A stretch of 64,000 nucleotides of DNA, from NCBI RefSeq assembly GCF_009604425.1, contig NZ_WEGI01000005.1, positions 62,001 to 126,000 of the forward strand, in the 5' to 3' direction. Shown piece after piece: positions 15,746-23,453 of this stretch; the stretch's first letter is position 1; each line of letters starts with the position of its first letter. This DNA comes from Nocardia aurantia (GTDB taxonomy: Bacteria; Actinomycetota; Actinomycetes; Mycobacteriales; Mycobacteriaceae). Below the pieces are notes generated by a model, which was given only the letters and a program-made list of their open reading frames with translations, was not told the DNA's origin and made no database searches. The translations under genes were made by a program, and so were the position numbers.

Positions 15746-16825
15746 GTGAACGCTCGTATTCGCCCGGACCTCGCGTCCATCCCGGCCTATGTCGCCGGCC
15801 GTAGCCTGCCCGACGTGGTCAAGCTGGCCAGCAACGAGACCACCTTCGGCCCGCTGCCGTCGGTGTCCAAGGCCATCGCGGAGGCGGTAGAGCAGATCAA
15901 CCGCTACCCGGACAACGGCGCCGGCGAATTGCGCGCGGCGCTGGCGCAGTTCCTCGGGGTCGAGGTGGCGAATGTGGCCGCCGGTTGCGGCAGCGTAGCG
16001 CTGTGCCAGGAACTCGTGCAGATCACCTGCGACGCACCCACCGACGAGGTGATCTTCGCGTGGCGATCCTTCGAGGCCTATCCGATCGTCACCCAGGTCG
16101 GCAACGCGCGGGCCGTCCCGGTACCGCTGACCTCCGAGTTCACCCACGATCTCGACGCCATGGCCGCGGCGGTCACCCCGAACACCAAGCTGATCTTCGT
16201 CTGCAACCCGAACAACCCGACCGGCACCGCCGTGGGCCGCGCCGAACTGGTCCGCTTCCTGGACAAGGTGTCCGAGCACGTCCTGATCGTGCTGGACGAG
16301 GCGTACTACGAATATCTGCGGCTGCCCGCGGACGACTTCCCGGACGGCGTCGCGATCCGCCGCGACCGGCCGAACGTGGTGGTGCTGCGCACCTTCTCGA
16401 AGGCCTACGGGCTCGCGGGCCTGCGGGTCGGTTACGCCGTCGGCGACCCCGAGGTCATCACCGCGCTGCTGAAGGTGCACATCCCGTTCAGCGTCAACCG
16501 GGTGGCCCAGGCCGCCGCCATCGCCTGCCTGCAGGCCCGGCACGAACTGCTGGACCGCACCGACCGCGTGGTCGCCGAGCGCGAGCGCATGCGCGCCGCC
16601 CTGCGGGCCGTCGGCTATAACGTCCCGCCGAGCGAGTCCAACTTCTTCTGGCTGCCGCTGGGCGACCGCTCGGCCGCGTACGGACAGGCCAGCGAGGAGG
16701 CGGGCGTGGTGGTCCGCCCCTACGGCGCCGACGGCGTGCGGGTCACCGCCGGCGACCCGCACGAGAACGACCTGTTCCTGACCTACGCCACCGACGCGGC
16801 CACCGTCACCCGCTACCTCGGCTGA
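15746..16825 (+). CDS. Histidinol-phosphate / aromatic aminotransferase (HisC2/Pat type)
   Basis: A 359-residue PLP-dependent aminotransferase, syntenic with M. tuberculosis Rv3772 (hisC2, described as a phenylalanine aminotransferase). Visible motifs are KLASNET at the N-terminus, FVCNPNNPTGT, the cofactor-binding Asp in VLDEAYYEY, the Schiff-base Lys at about residue 219 in TFSKAYGLAG, and the Arg in GVRVTAG. The GTG start lies 6 bases after a TACTGT -10 element (15734-15739), indicating a leaderless transcript. It is divergent from the hydrolase gene at 15621. Its stop overlaps the convergent esterase gene by 13 bases. The exact amino acid substrate cannot be told from the sequence. Confidence 0.92.
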   Translation: MNARIRPDLASIPAYVAGRSLPDVVKLASNETTFGPLPSVSKAIAEAVEQINRYPDNGAGELRAALAQFLGVEVANVAAGCGSVALCQELVQITCDAPTDEVIFAWRSFEAYPIVTQVGNARAVPVPLTSEFTHDLDAMAAAVTPNTKLIFVCNPNNPTGTAVGRAELVRFLDKVSEHVLIVLDEAYYEYLRLPADDFPDGVAIRRDRPNVVVLRTFSKAYGLAGLRVGYAVGDPEVITALLKVHIPFSVNRVAQAAAIACLQARHELLDRTDRVVAERERMRAALRAVGYNVPPSESNFFWLPLGDRSAAYGQASEEAGVVVRPYGADGVRVTAGDPHENDLFLTYATDAATVTRYLG

Positions 16826-17883
16826 TCCCTACCGCCCTCCAACGCCTGCGCGAGGGTCGGCCACGCGCGAGCCAGATCGTCGGCCCAGTACGGCCACGAG
16901 TGGGTACCACTCGGCCGCATATCGACCGTCGCCGGAATCTGCATGCGCGACAACCGATCCGCGAGCACCATCGTGCACAGGTTGGCCCCGGCCTCGAGCG
17001 GCCCGCCGAACACGACGGCGTTGAGCGCGTCCACCGTGGCCCCGCTGTCGAACACACCGGGCAGCCCGCTACCCGCGGACAGATAGATCGCCTTGCCGCG
17101 CAACGCTTCCGCGTTCATCAGCACATCGTGCGCCGCCCAGTCCGGATCGTCCTGGTCGCCGAACATGTTGTCCGGGTTGCCACCGTAGGTCTGCACCACC
17201 GCCCGGGCCTGTGCCTGCCCGAACTCCGACCCCATCGCATAACACCCGCTGTGCGCGGCGACCGCCTGGTACAGCCCCGGATTACGCATCACCAGCATCG
17301 TGGCGGCCTCGGCCCCCATCGACACACCCTCGATCGCGTTGTGCCCGTTGCCCCCGAACTCGGCATCGATCAGCGGCGGCAACTCCTTGGTGAGAAAGGT
17401 TTCCCACTTGTTGTTGCCCAGCACCGGATCCGGATGCTGCCAGTCGGTGTAGTACCCCGCCGGCCCACCGACGGTCGCCACCACGTTCACATCCTTGTCG
17501 GCGAAGAATTCCGCCGCATTCCCTTGATTGAGCCAACTGTTCCCGTCGGCGCTGGCCGCCCGCCCGTCGAGCAGATAGACGGTAGGTCGCGGCATGCCCC
17601 GATCCTCCGGCAACAGCACCTGAACCTGCACGGTCCGCGCCATCGCCGGGGAATTCACGAATACTCGCAGCCACCGATCGGAGATCTCCTCGATGTGATC
17701 GATCGAGACCTCCTCCGGAGCCACCGGTCGCACCACCCAGGGCGCTCCCCAATCCGCCGACCCGGTCGAGGGAAGATTGGGTTCCGCCTGGGCGGGCGAC
17801 GACACAGCAAGTGCTGCGTGCGATACGAACGCAGCACTGACGAAGACGCCGGAAAGCCGACGCCACGTGCGGCGACCACCCAT
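16813..17883 (-). CDS. Secreted esterase of the antigen 85 / mycolyltransferase type
   Basis: A 356-residue exported alpha/beta hydrolase. The N-terminus RRTWRRLSGVFVSAAF, a hydrophobic core and a likely cleavage after SPAQA form a signal peptide. The mature part shows the antigen-85 pattern: LLPEDRGMPRPTVYLLDG, the segment NVVATVGGPAGYYTDW, the nucleophile elbow GVSMGAEAA and the catalytic His in GTHSWPYW. Such enzymes move mycolic acids to trehalose or arabinogalactan in the outer envelope, which fits the cell-wall genes nearby. The ATG at 17883 opens the signal peptide. A CAGAGT element 7 bases upstream may be a weak -10. Confidence 0.88.
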   Translation of the reverse strand: MGGRRTWRRLSGVFVSAAFVSHAALAVSSPAQAEPNLPSTGSADWGAPWVVRPVAPEEVSIDHIEEISDRWLRVFVNSPAMARTVQVQVLLPEDRGMPRPTVYLLDGRAASADGNSWLNQGNAAEFFADKDVNVVATVGGPAGYYTDWQHPDPVLGNNKWETFLTKELPPLIDAEFGGNGHNAIEGVSMGAEAATMLVMRNPGLYQAVAAHSGCYAMGSEFGQAQARAVVQTYGGNPDNMFGDQDDPDWAAHDVLMNAEALRGKAIYLSAGSGLPGVFDSGATVDALNAVVFGGPLEAGANLCTMVLADRLSRMQIPATVDMRPSGTHSWPYWADDLARAWPTLAQALEGGRDQPR

Positions 17884-18035
17884 GCCGCCCACTCTGACAG
17901 CGGCAATAGCAATCCAGCAGCAAATAAACCCGTGTCCATCGAATTGTGACCCACGACACATCTCAGCGGCCCGCCGATTGTGTATCCCCCGCCACCCGCC
18001 AGTAGTCTGAAACCGCTCCGGGGAGCCCGGGGCTA

Positions 18036-18123
18036 GGTGGGTTGCCCGAGCGGCCTAAGGGAACGGTCTTGAAAACCGTCGTGGTTCACGCCACCGTGGG
18101 TTCAAATCCCACACCCACCGCCA
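18036..18123 (+). tRNA. tRNA-Ser(TGA)
   Basis: A class II tRNA with acceptor GGTGGGT/ACCCACC, anticodon loop CTTGAAA (anticodon TGA, reads UCA), a long variable arm, T-arm GGGTTCAAATCCC and encoded CCA at 18121-18123. Confidence 0.97.
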
Positions 18124-18149
18124 CGTTACGTATCGGCGCGATGCCAGGA

Positions 18150-18602
18150 TCAGTCACTGCTCCGTTGCCGGAAATCGAGTACGGCTCCGAGGAGACCGCT
18201 CGACGCGTAGGCCGCGGCCCATATCGAAATCACAATGAGGACGACGAACATCGGTAGCCAGCTGCTTCTTTCGTGATCGACGCTCCACCAGACGCCGGTG
18301 AACAGGATCGCGCTGATGAGCAGCAGGATGTCGCGCAAGCCGCCGCGATACGACGCGCCCGCTCGGCGCAATGGCCGGTGCCGGTGGACGGTTGCGACCA
18401 GGTCGTCGACGCGGGTGTTGATGCTTCGTTGGAGTTCGGCCCGGCGCTCGACGTCCTCCGGAGGCAGGTTGTCCAGCAGATCCATGTCCTGTCTGATCCC
18501 TTTACGGACGTCGGGGCCCTTCAGATAGCCTGCCGCCGCGCCGAGTATCAGTCCACCGGCGATGGGCGCCAAGCCCAGGGCGAGGTCGGCCACAGCGGGC
18601 AT
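18150..18602 (-). CDS. Hypothetical membrane protein
   Basis: A 150-residue protein I do not recognise. It has an N-terminal hydrophobic segment with Gly pairs (LALGLAPIAGGLILGAAAG). A charged middle (VRKGIRQDMDLLDNLPPEDV and following) is likely a coiled coil in the cytoplasm. Two C-terminal helices follow (DILLLISAILFTGVWW and PMFVVLIVISIWAAAYA). The ATG at 18602 has GAGAGGAG 8 bases upstream, a strong site that fixes the start. The gene runs toward the tRNA-Ser(TGA) gene, which is on the other strand 26 bases away. Confidence 0.7.
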   Translation of the reverse strand: MPAVADLALGLAPIAGGLILGAAAGYLKGPDVRKGIRQDMDLLDNLPPEDVERRAELQRSINTRVDDLVATVHRHRPLRRAGASYRGGLRDILLLISAILFTGVWWSVDHERSSWLPMFVVLIVISIWAAAYASSGLLGAVLDFRQRSSD

Positions 18603-18871
18603 TGTCGAACTCCTCTCGGCCTCATAATTGCGGGCTGGCCCAGCTGTTCGAACGTTGTTCATTGCACATCCGGGCGGAAAGCGCACCCGGCCACGCCCGT
18701 TCGGTTTTGACCACCCGGCGATCTACGGGCGCCGGCCGAGACGGTTCGGCGGTCGGTCGCGGCATCGGTTACGGGTGAGCATAGACGGCGTGGTCGGTGG
18801 CGCCCCTCTATGAGGACAGGGCGGTGGTGCAGGAGCGATGAGGTGTGCGGGCACAGGGGCGACGACGGTGT

Positions 18872-19306
18872 TCACCGATTTTTCAAGAATTCCTCGATAT
18901 GGGATGTGAGTACAGACCATTCCGAGATGCGCTGCCCGTCCTCGTCGGCGGTGCTGTGCGGTTCTATGAAGTTCCAAGGTTTCGTGGGATCGAATTCTCG
19001 GTCGAGTTCATTCAGGAACAGCAGTTGGTTCTGAACATGTACCATCCGGTCCTCGCGATACAGCGGCCAGATCTCCAGGAAGTGGGCTTTTCGGGGGTCG
19101 CGCATCGCAGTCACCAGACACGAGATCGTGGCGCCGTGCACGAGACGATTTAGCGCCAGGGACCAGGATGTCTCGTAATCCGTTGCGGTCCAGTGGCCGA
19201 TCGGCGTCCGGAAGTTCTCGGTGTGATGTCCGAGGGTGAGGGCCCCGATGGCCAGCGTCGGGTCATCTGCCGCGGTTTCGCCGGTCAGGGTGATTGCGAA
19301 GGGCAC
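18872..19306 (-). CDS. Small protein resembling a CDI-type immunity protein
   Basis: A 144-residue soluble protein. The pattern LTLGHHTENFRTPIGHWTAT, DYETSWSLALNRLVHGA, DPRKAHFLEIWPLYRE and EDGQRISEWSVL recalls a family annotated as contact-dependent inhibition immunity proteins. This is recall of the motif pattern, not a search result. Base composition is less GC-rich than the flanking genes, consistent with transfer. No toxin, filament or secretion gene is nearby, so it would be an orphan. The GTG at 19306 follows a GAGAG element; an alternative is that it is an unrelated domain of unknown function. Confidence 0.55.
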   Translation of the reverse strand: MPFAITLTGETAADDPTLAIGALTLGHHTENFRTPIGHWTATDYETSWSLALNRLVHGATISCLVTAMRDPRKAHFLEIWPLYREDRMVHVQNQLLFLNELDREFDPTKPWNFIEPHSTADEDGQRISEWSVLTSHIEEFLKNR

Positions 19307-19446
19307 GATGTCAGTCTCTCGTCTGGGCGCTCGGATCTGGGTCGTTCACCCGGATTCGGCGGCCGCACGGTCGAACATTTTCTTGCCGTCGTGACATTGT
19401 GCCCGGCGTTGTCCGCGGTGCGACTCACCCGGCGCACCGGACACGC

Positions 19447-19482
19447 GGGGAAGACGGGGGGAGAGGGCGGGGGTGGGGTGGG
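19447..19482 (+). other. G-quadruplex-forming sequence in the leader of the quinone oxidoreductase gene
   Basis: Six G-tracts of 3 to 6 bases are separated by loops of 1 to 5 bases (G4-N5-G6-N3-G3-N-G5-N-G4-N-G3). This satisfies the usual G3+N1-7 rule. It lies on the coding strand about 20 bases before the start codon, so DNA or RNA could fold. Confidence 0.6.
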
Positions 19483-19501
19483 ACGCGGGACAATCGTGGG
19501 C

Positions 19502-20488
19502 GTGTATGCGATCACATTGGATGGTTTCGGTGGGCCCGAGGTGATGCGGTGGGCTTCGGTGGCGGATCTGCCTGCGCCCGGGCCCGGGGAAGTGCTCATC
19601 GAGGTGGCCGCGGCGGGGGTGAATCGGGCCGATTTGATGCAGCGGCAGGGGTTCTATCCGCCGCCGCCGGGGGCCAGTGAGGTGCTGGGGCTGGAGTGTT
19701 CGGGGGTTGTCTCTCGGGTGGGGGCGGGGGTTCGGGACTTCGAGGTTGGGCAGAGTGTTTGTGCGCTGCTCAGTGGTGGGGGGTATGCGGAGCAGGTGCT
19801 GGTGCCGGAGACTCAGGTGTTGCCGGTGCCGGACGGGTTGGATGTTGTTGCGGCTGCGGGGTTGCCGGAGGTGGCGGCGACCGTGTGGTCGAATCTGGTG
19901 ATGCGGGCGGGGTTGCATGCGGGGCAGTTGTTGCTGGTTCATGGGGGTGGGAGTGGGATCGGGACGCATGCGATTCAGGTGGCGGTGAGTTTGGGGGCTC
20001 GGGTTGCTGTTACGGCTGGGTCGGGGGCGAAATTGGCTCGGTGCAAGGAACTCGGGGCGAGCACGCTGATCAATTATCGGGAGGCGGATTTCGTTGCGGT
20101 GCTGGGGGATATGGGTGGGGCCGATGTGATTCTGGACAATATGGGGGCCGCCTATCTCGGGCGGAATGTGGCGGCTCTGGCGCCCGATGGGCAGTTGTGT
20201 GTCATCGGGATGCAGGGGGGCGCGCGGGGGGAGCTGAATCTCGGTGCGCTGCTGGGAAAGCGGGGGACGATTCACGCCACGGGGTTGCGGGGGCGGCCGG
20301 CTACCGGACGGGCGGGGAAGGCGGAGATCATCGCGGAGGTGCGGCGGCAGTTGTGGCCGTTGGTGGCCGAGGGGGTGGTGGCGCCGGTCGTTCATGCCGA
20401 ACTGCCGGTGACCGAGGCCGCCGAGGGGCATCGACTGCTCGACTCGGCGGAGACCGTGGGGAAAGTGATTCTGCGGGTTCGGGACTGA
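19502..20488 (+). CDS. NAD(P)H-quinone oxidoreductase (zinc-independent MDR family)
   Basis: A 328-residue medium-chain dehydrogenase/reductase of the quinone oxidoreductase group, syntenic with M. tuberculosis Rv3777. The N-terminal catalytic domain has GVNRADLMQRQGFYPPPPG. The nucleotide-binding domain has LLLVHGGGSGIGTHAIQVA. Zinc ligands are absent, as expected for QOR. The GTG at 19502 opens the first beta strand; a GTG 6 bases earlier is equally usable. Codon choice is odd: GGG, GTT, TTG and CGG are frequent, giving a strong G over C bias on this strand compared with neighbouring genes. Its stop lies 7 bases from that of the convergent aminotransferase gene. Confidence 0.9.
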   Translation: MYAITLDGFGGPEVMRWASVADLPAPGPGEVLIEVAAAGVNRADLMQRQGFYPPPPGASEVLGLECSGVVSRVGAGVRDFEVGQSVCALLSGGGYAEQVLVPETQVLPVPDGLDVVAAAGLPEVAATVWSNLVMRAGLHAGQLLLVHGGGSGIGTHAIQVAVSLGARVAVTAGSGAKLARCKELGASTLINYREADFVAVLGDMGGADVILDNMGAAYLGRNVAALAPDGQLCVIGMQGGARGELNLGALLGKRGTIHATGLRGRPATGRAGKAEIIAEVRRQLWPLVAEGVVAPVVHAELPVTEAAEGHRLLDSAETVGKVILRVRD

Positions 20489-20495
20489 CGACGGG

Positions 20496-21701
20496 TCAGC
20501 GTTCGAGGGCGGTGAGGGCGCGGCCGAGCTGGTCGATCTCGAATCTTGTCGTGTAGGGGGCCAGGCCCACCGTGACCGCGCCGCCCTCGTCGTTGACGCC
20601 GAGGGCGTCGAGGAGGCGGCTGCCGCCGTGGATGCCGCTGAGCGTCCCTATGCGGTGGTCGGCGAGTTTGGCGGAGATCTTTTCCGCTTGCATGCCGGCG
20701 ATGGTGAAGCTGACCGTCGGGATGCGGGTGGAGGCGCGGCCGATGATCGTGAGGTCGGGGATGCGATCCAGGACGGTCATCAGGTGTTCGAACAGATGGT
20801 CCTGATAGTCCTGTAACGAGCTGATCGAGATTTCCAGGCGTTCCCGGCGGGTGCCGCCCGCTTGTTCGTCGAGGCCGGCCAGGTAGTCGATCGAGGTGGT
20901 GAGGCCCGCGAGCAACGCGTATTGGTGGCCGCCGACCTCCAGGCGTTCGGCGCCTTTGGCATACGGGTTCAGCGACATCGCGGGGATGCGGTCCAGGAAG
21001 GCGGGGTCGCGGAAGACCAGGGCGCCGATCTGGGGGCCGCCCCAGGCGGGGGCGGAGAGGGCTATGACGTCGGCGTTCAGTTCGGTGATGTCGATCAGGG
21101 CGTAGGGGGCCGCGCCTACGCAGTCGGCGACCAGTAGACCGCCCACCTCGTGGACTCGGTCGGCGGCCACCCGGACGGCGGGGGCGGAACCGACGATCGG
21201 GGATGCCGCGGTGAGGGCCACCAGGCGGGCGGTGGGGCCGATCAGTTCCTCGAACTGCCAGGCCGGCATCTCGCAGGTCTCGATCTCGACCTCGGCCCAG
21301 CGCACGTGGGCGCCGTAGCGGTTGGCGATACGCAGCCAGGGGGCCACGTTCGCCTCGTCGTCCAGGCGCGACAGCACGATCCCGGTACCGAGTCCGAGCC
21401 GGGAACTCAGGGATTCGGCCAGCCAGGCCAACAGGACCGCGCGGTCGGGGCCGAGTACGACGCCCGCCGGGTCGCCGCCGACCAGGTCCGCGACCGCCTC
21501 GCGGGCACCGTCCAGGATCGAGGCGCTGCGCTTGGCGGCGGTGTGCCGGTTGGTGTGACTGAACGCCGAGGTGCGGAAGCCCGTCGACACCGCTCTGGAG
21601 ACCGAATCCGGAACCAGCATGCCCGCCTGCGGGTCGAGATGGATCCAGCCGTCGCCCAGGGACGGTATGAGGCCCCGAACCCTCGCGACGTCGTAAGTCA
21701 T
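20496..21701 (-). CDS. Class V aminotransferase fold protein lacking the PLP lysine
   Basis: A 401-residue protein with the cysteine desulfurase-like fold, syntenic with M. tuberculosis Rv3778c. It keeps DPQAGMLVP at the start, SHTNRHTAAKRS, the Asp-bearing strand LLVADCVGAAPYA and the C-terminal GIHGGSRLLDALG. In the segment where the Schiff-base Lys should lie (normally SxHKxxGP) it reads SAPAWGGPQ, so the Lys position (residue about 219) is Ala. It may be a non-catalytic or altered homologue. The ATG at 21701 lies 7 bases after a minus-strand TAGAGT -10 element and is probably leaderless. Confidence 0.82.
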   Translation of the reverse strand: MTYDVARVRGLIPSLGDGWIHLDPQAGMLVPDSVSRAVSTGFRTSAFSHTNRHTAAKRSASILDGAREAVADLVGGDPAGVVLGPDRAVLLAWLAESLSSRLGLGTGIVLSRLDDEANVAPWLRIANRYGAHVRWAEVEIETCEMPAWQFEELIGPTARLVALTAASPIVGSAPAVRVAADRVHEVGGLLVADCVGAAPYALIDITELNADVIALSAPAWGGPQIGALVFRDPAFLDRIPAMSLNPYAKGAERLEVGGHQYALLAGLTTSIDYLAGLDEQAGGTRRERLEISISSLQDYQDHLFEHLMTVLDRIPDLTIIGRASTRIPTVSFTIAGMQAEKISAKLADHRIGTLSGIHGGSRLLDALGVNDEGGAVTVGLAPYTTRFEIDQLGRALTALER

Positions 21702-21788
21702 GCGAGCCACTCTAAGGGCACCCGGCGAGACGGCGTAACCGTGTTCCCGCATTTAGCGCGCCGCGCCGATACGCGACATGATGGGAAC

Positions 21789-22367
21789 ATGACGCACCCG
21801 GACGGAGCACCTGATTCCATCGTGGTGATCGGACCCGAGGGCCGACCGCTGGTCGTACCCGCCGGTCAGATCGTCGGCGGACAGGTGGTCGGCGACAGCG
21901 GCGACCACGCGGGCGACGCCGACACCGACAGCAAGGACGAATCGCTGGCCGACATGGTCGAACAGCCTGCGAAGGTCATGCGCATCGGCACCATGATCAA
22001 ACAGTTGCTCGAGGAGGTCCGCGCCGCGCCGCTGGACGACGCCAGCCGCAGCCGCCTCAAGGAGATCCACACGACCTCGATCCACGAACTGGAGCAGGGG
22101 CTGGCCCCGGAACTGCGCGAGGAGCTGGAGCGGCTGGCGCTGCCGTTCAGCGACGACGGCATTCCGTCGGACGCCGAACTGCGGATCGCCCAGGCGCAGC
22201 TGGTCGGCTGGCTGGAGGGGCTGTTCCACGGCATCCAGACGGCGCTGTTCGCGCAGCAGATGGCGGCGCGGCAACAGCTCGAGCAGATGCGGCACGCGCT
22301 GCCGCCGGGCATCCACGCCCCACAGGACGGGCGGCAGGGTACTTCCGGCGGAGGACAGTACCTCTGA
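21789..22367 (+). CDS. bpa: Bacterial proteasome activator Bpa (PafE)
   Basis: A 192-residue ring-forming, ATP-independent activator of the 20S proteasome, syntenic with Rv3780. The N-terminus is acidic and flexible. The helical core runs from about EQPAKVMRIGTMIKQLLEEV to QMAARQQLEQMRHALPPG. The C-terminus ends in GQYL, the motif that docks into the proteasome alpha ring and opens the gate. The ATG at 21789 gives the expected N-terminus (DSIVVIGPEGRP). Its stop codon lies inside the first unit of a 24-bp tandem repeat. It precedes the wzm-wzt-glfT1 operon, as in M. tuberculosis, without an obvious functional link. Confidence 0.95.
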   Translation: MTHPDGAPDSIVVIGPEGRPLVVPAGQIVGGQVVGDSGDHAGDADTDSKDESLADMVEQPAKVMRIGTMIKQLLEEVRAAPLDDASRSRLKEIHTTSIHELEQGLAPELREELERLALPFSDDGIPSDAELRIAQAQLVGWLEGLFHGIQTALFAQQMAARQQLEQMRHALPPGIHAPQDGRQGTSGGGQYL

Positions 22368-22456
22368 GCGCAGCGAGCGGATCACCTCTGAGCGCAGCGA
22401 GCGGACCACCTCTGAGCGCAGCGAGCGGATCATCGCTGAGCGCAGCGAGCGGACGA
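22361..22456 (+). repeat. Four tandem 24-bp repeats
   Basis: Units start at 22361, 22385, 22409 and 22433 and share the core CTGAGCGCAGCGAGCGGA, with differences only in the flanking bases; a partial fifth unit begins at 22457. The first unit contains the bpa stop codon. The core GAGCGCAGCGAGC is partly self-complementary. Confidence 0.9.
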
Positions 22457-22551
22457 CCTCTGCGGGAGCGGCGGATCGGGGTCCTCGTAATTCACCCCGA
22501 TCGGCTGGTCACTCTCCTGCCGGGGAGCAGACACCGCTACAGTCGAGCACT

Positions 22552-23445
22552 GTGCCTGCAGCTGCCCCCGCTGAATCGGTGACCGCGGACGAGACTCCGG
22601 CCGACGCCCCGGCGTTGCCGGCGTCGGACTCGCAATCGTTCCGACGCGCTTTCAAGGATCTGCGCGACGGGTTCGCCCAGCGTGAGCTCTGGCTGCAGCT
22701 GGGCTGGCAGGACATCAAGCAGCGGTACCGGCGTTCGGTGCTGGGCCCGTTCTGGATCACGATCGCGACCGGCGTGCAGGCGGCGGCGATGGGCGTGCTC
22801 TATTCGGCGCTGCTGCATCAGCCGATGCGGTACTACCTGCCGTACGTGACCATCGGCCTGATCGTCTGGAACGCGATTCAGAACTCCATCCTGGAGGGGT
22901 CGGAGGTCTTCATCGCCAACGAGGGCCTGATCAAACAGTTGCCCTCGGCGCTGAGCGTGCACGTGTACCGGCTGGTGTGGCGGCAGTTCCTGTTCTTCGC
23001 GCACAACGCGGCGATCTATCTGGTCATGGTGGTGGCCTTCGGGCTCTGGCGGAATCTGAGCTGGACCTGTCTGCTGGCGATTCCGGGCATCCTGCTGGTC
23101 TTCGCGAATTCCATGTGGGTGTCGCTGGTGTTCGGCATCCTCGCCACCCGATATCGCGATATCGCGCCGATCCTGTCCAGCACCACCCTGATGCTGTTCG
23201 TGCTGACCCCGGTGATGTGGAGCACGAAGGCGCTGGAGGACCGCGGCGGCTCGGTGAGCGAGCGCGCCCGGCTGGTCCAGATCGTGCCGACCTACCACTA
23301 TCTGGAGATCGTGCGCGCTCCCCTGCTGGGTGAGCACATCGTGCTGCACAGCTGGCTGCTGGTCCTGACGATCACGGTGGTCGGCTGGATCGCGGCGATC
23401 CTGGCCATGAAGCAATTCCGTTCCCGCGTCCCGTACTGGGTGTAG
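22552..23445 (+). CDS. wzm: Galactan exporter ABC permease Wzm
   Basis: A 297-residue ABC-2 type permease, the homologue of Rv3783, that with Wzt moves lipid-linked galactan across the membrane. A polar N-terminus and the amphipathic segment ELWLQLGWQDIKQRYRRSVLGPFW precede six hydrophobic helices. The loop IANEGLIKQLP and the C-terminal VPTYHYLEIVRAPLLGE are typical of O-antigen and teichoic-acid exporters. The GTG start lies 8 bases after a TACAGT -10 element (22538-22543), so it is probably leaderless. It is followed after 8 bases by wzt and then glfT1, giving a three-gene operon. In M. tuberculosis the order is wzt, glfT1, wzm. Confidence 0.92.
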   Translation: MPAAAPAESVTADETPADAPALPASDSQSFRRAFKDLRDGFAQRELWLQLGWQDIKQRYRRSVLGPFWITIATGVQAAAMGVLYSALLHQPMRYYLPYVTIGLIVWNAIQNSILEGSEVFIANEGLIKQLPSALSVHVYRLVWRQFLFFAHNAAIYLVMVVAFGLWRNLSWTCLLAIPGILLVFANSMWVSLVFGILATRYRDIAPILSSTTLMLFVLTPVMWSTKALEDRGGSVSERARLVQIVPTYHYLEIVRAPLLGEHIVLHSWLLVLTITVVGWIAAILAMKQFRSRVPYWV

Positions 23446-23453
23446 AGGGTGAT

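Noticed and set aside
22361..22456. Possible CRISPR array
   Set aside because: The 24-bp units are directly tandem with no variable spacers, and no cas genes are present.
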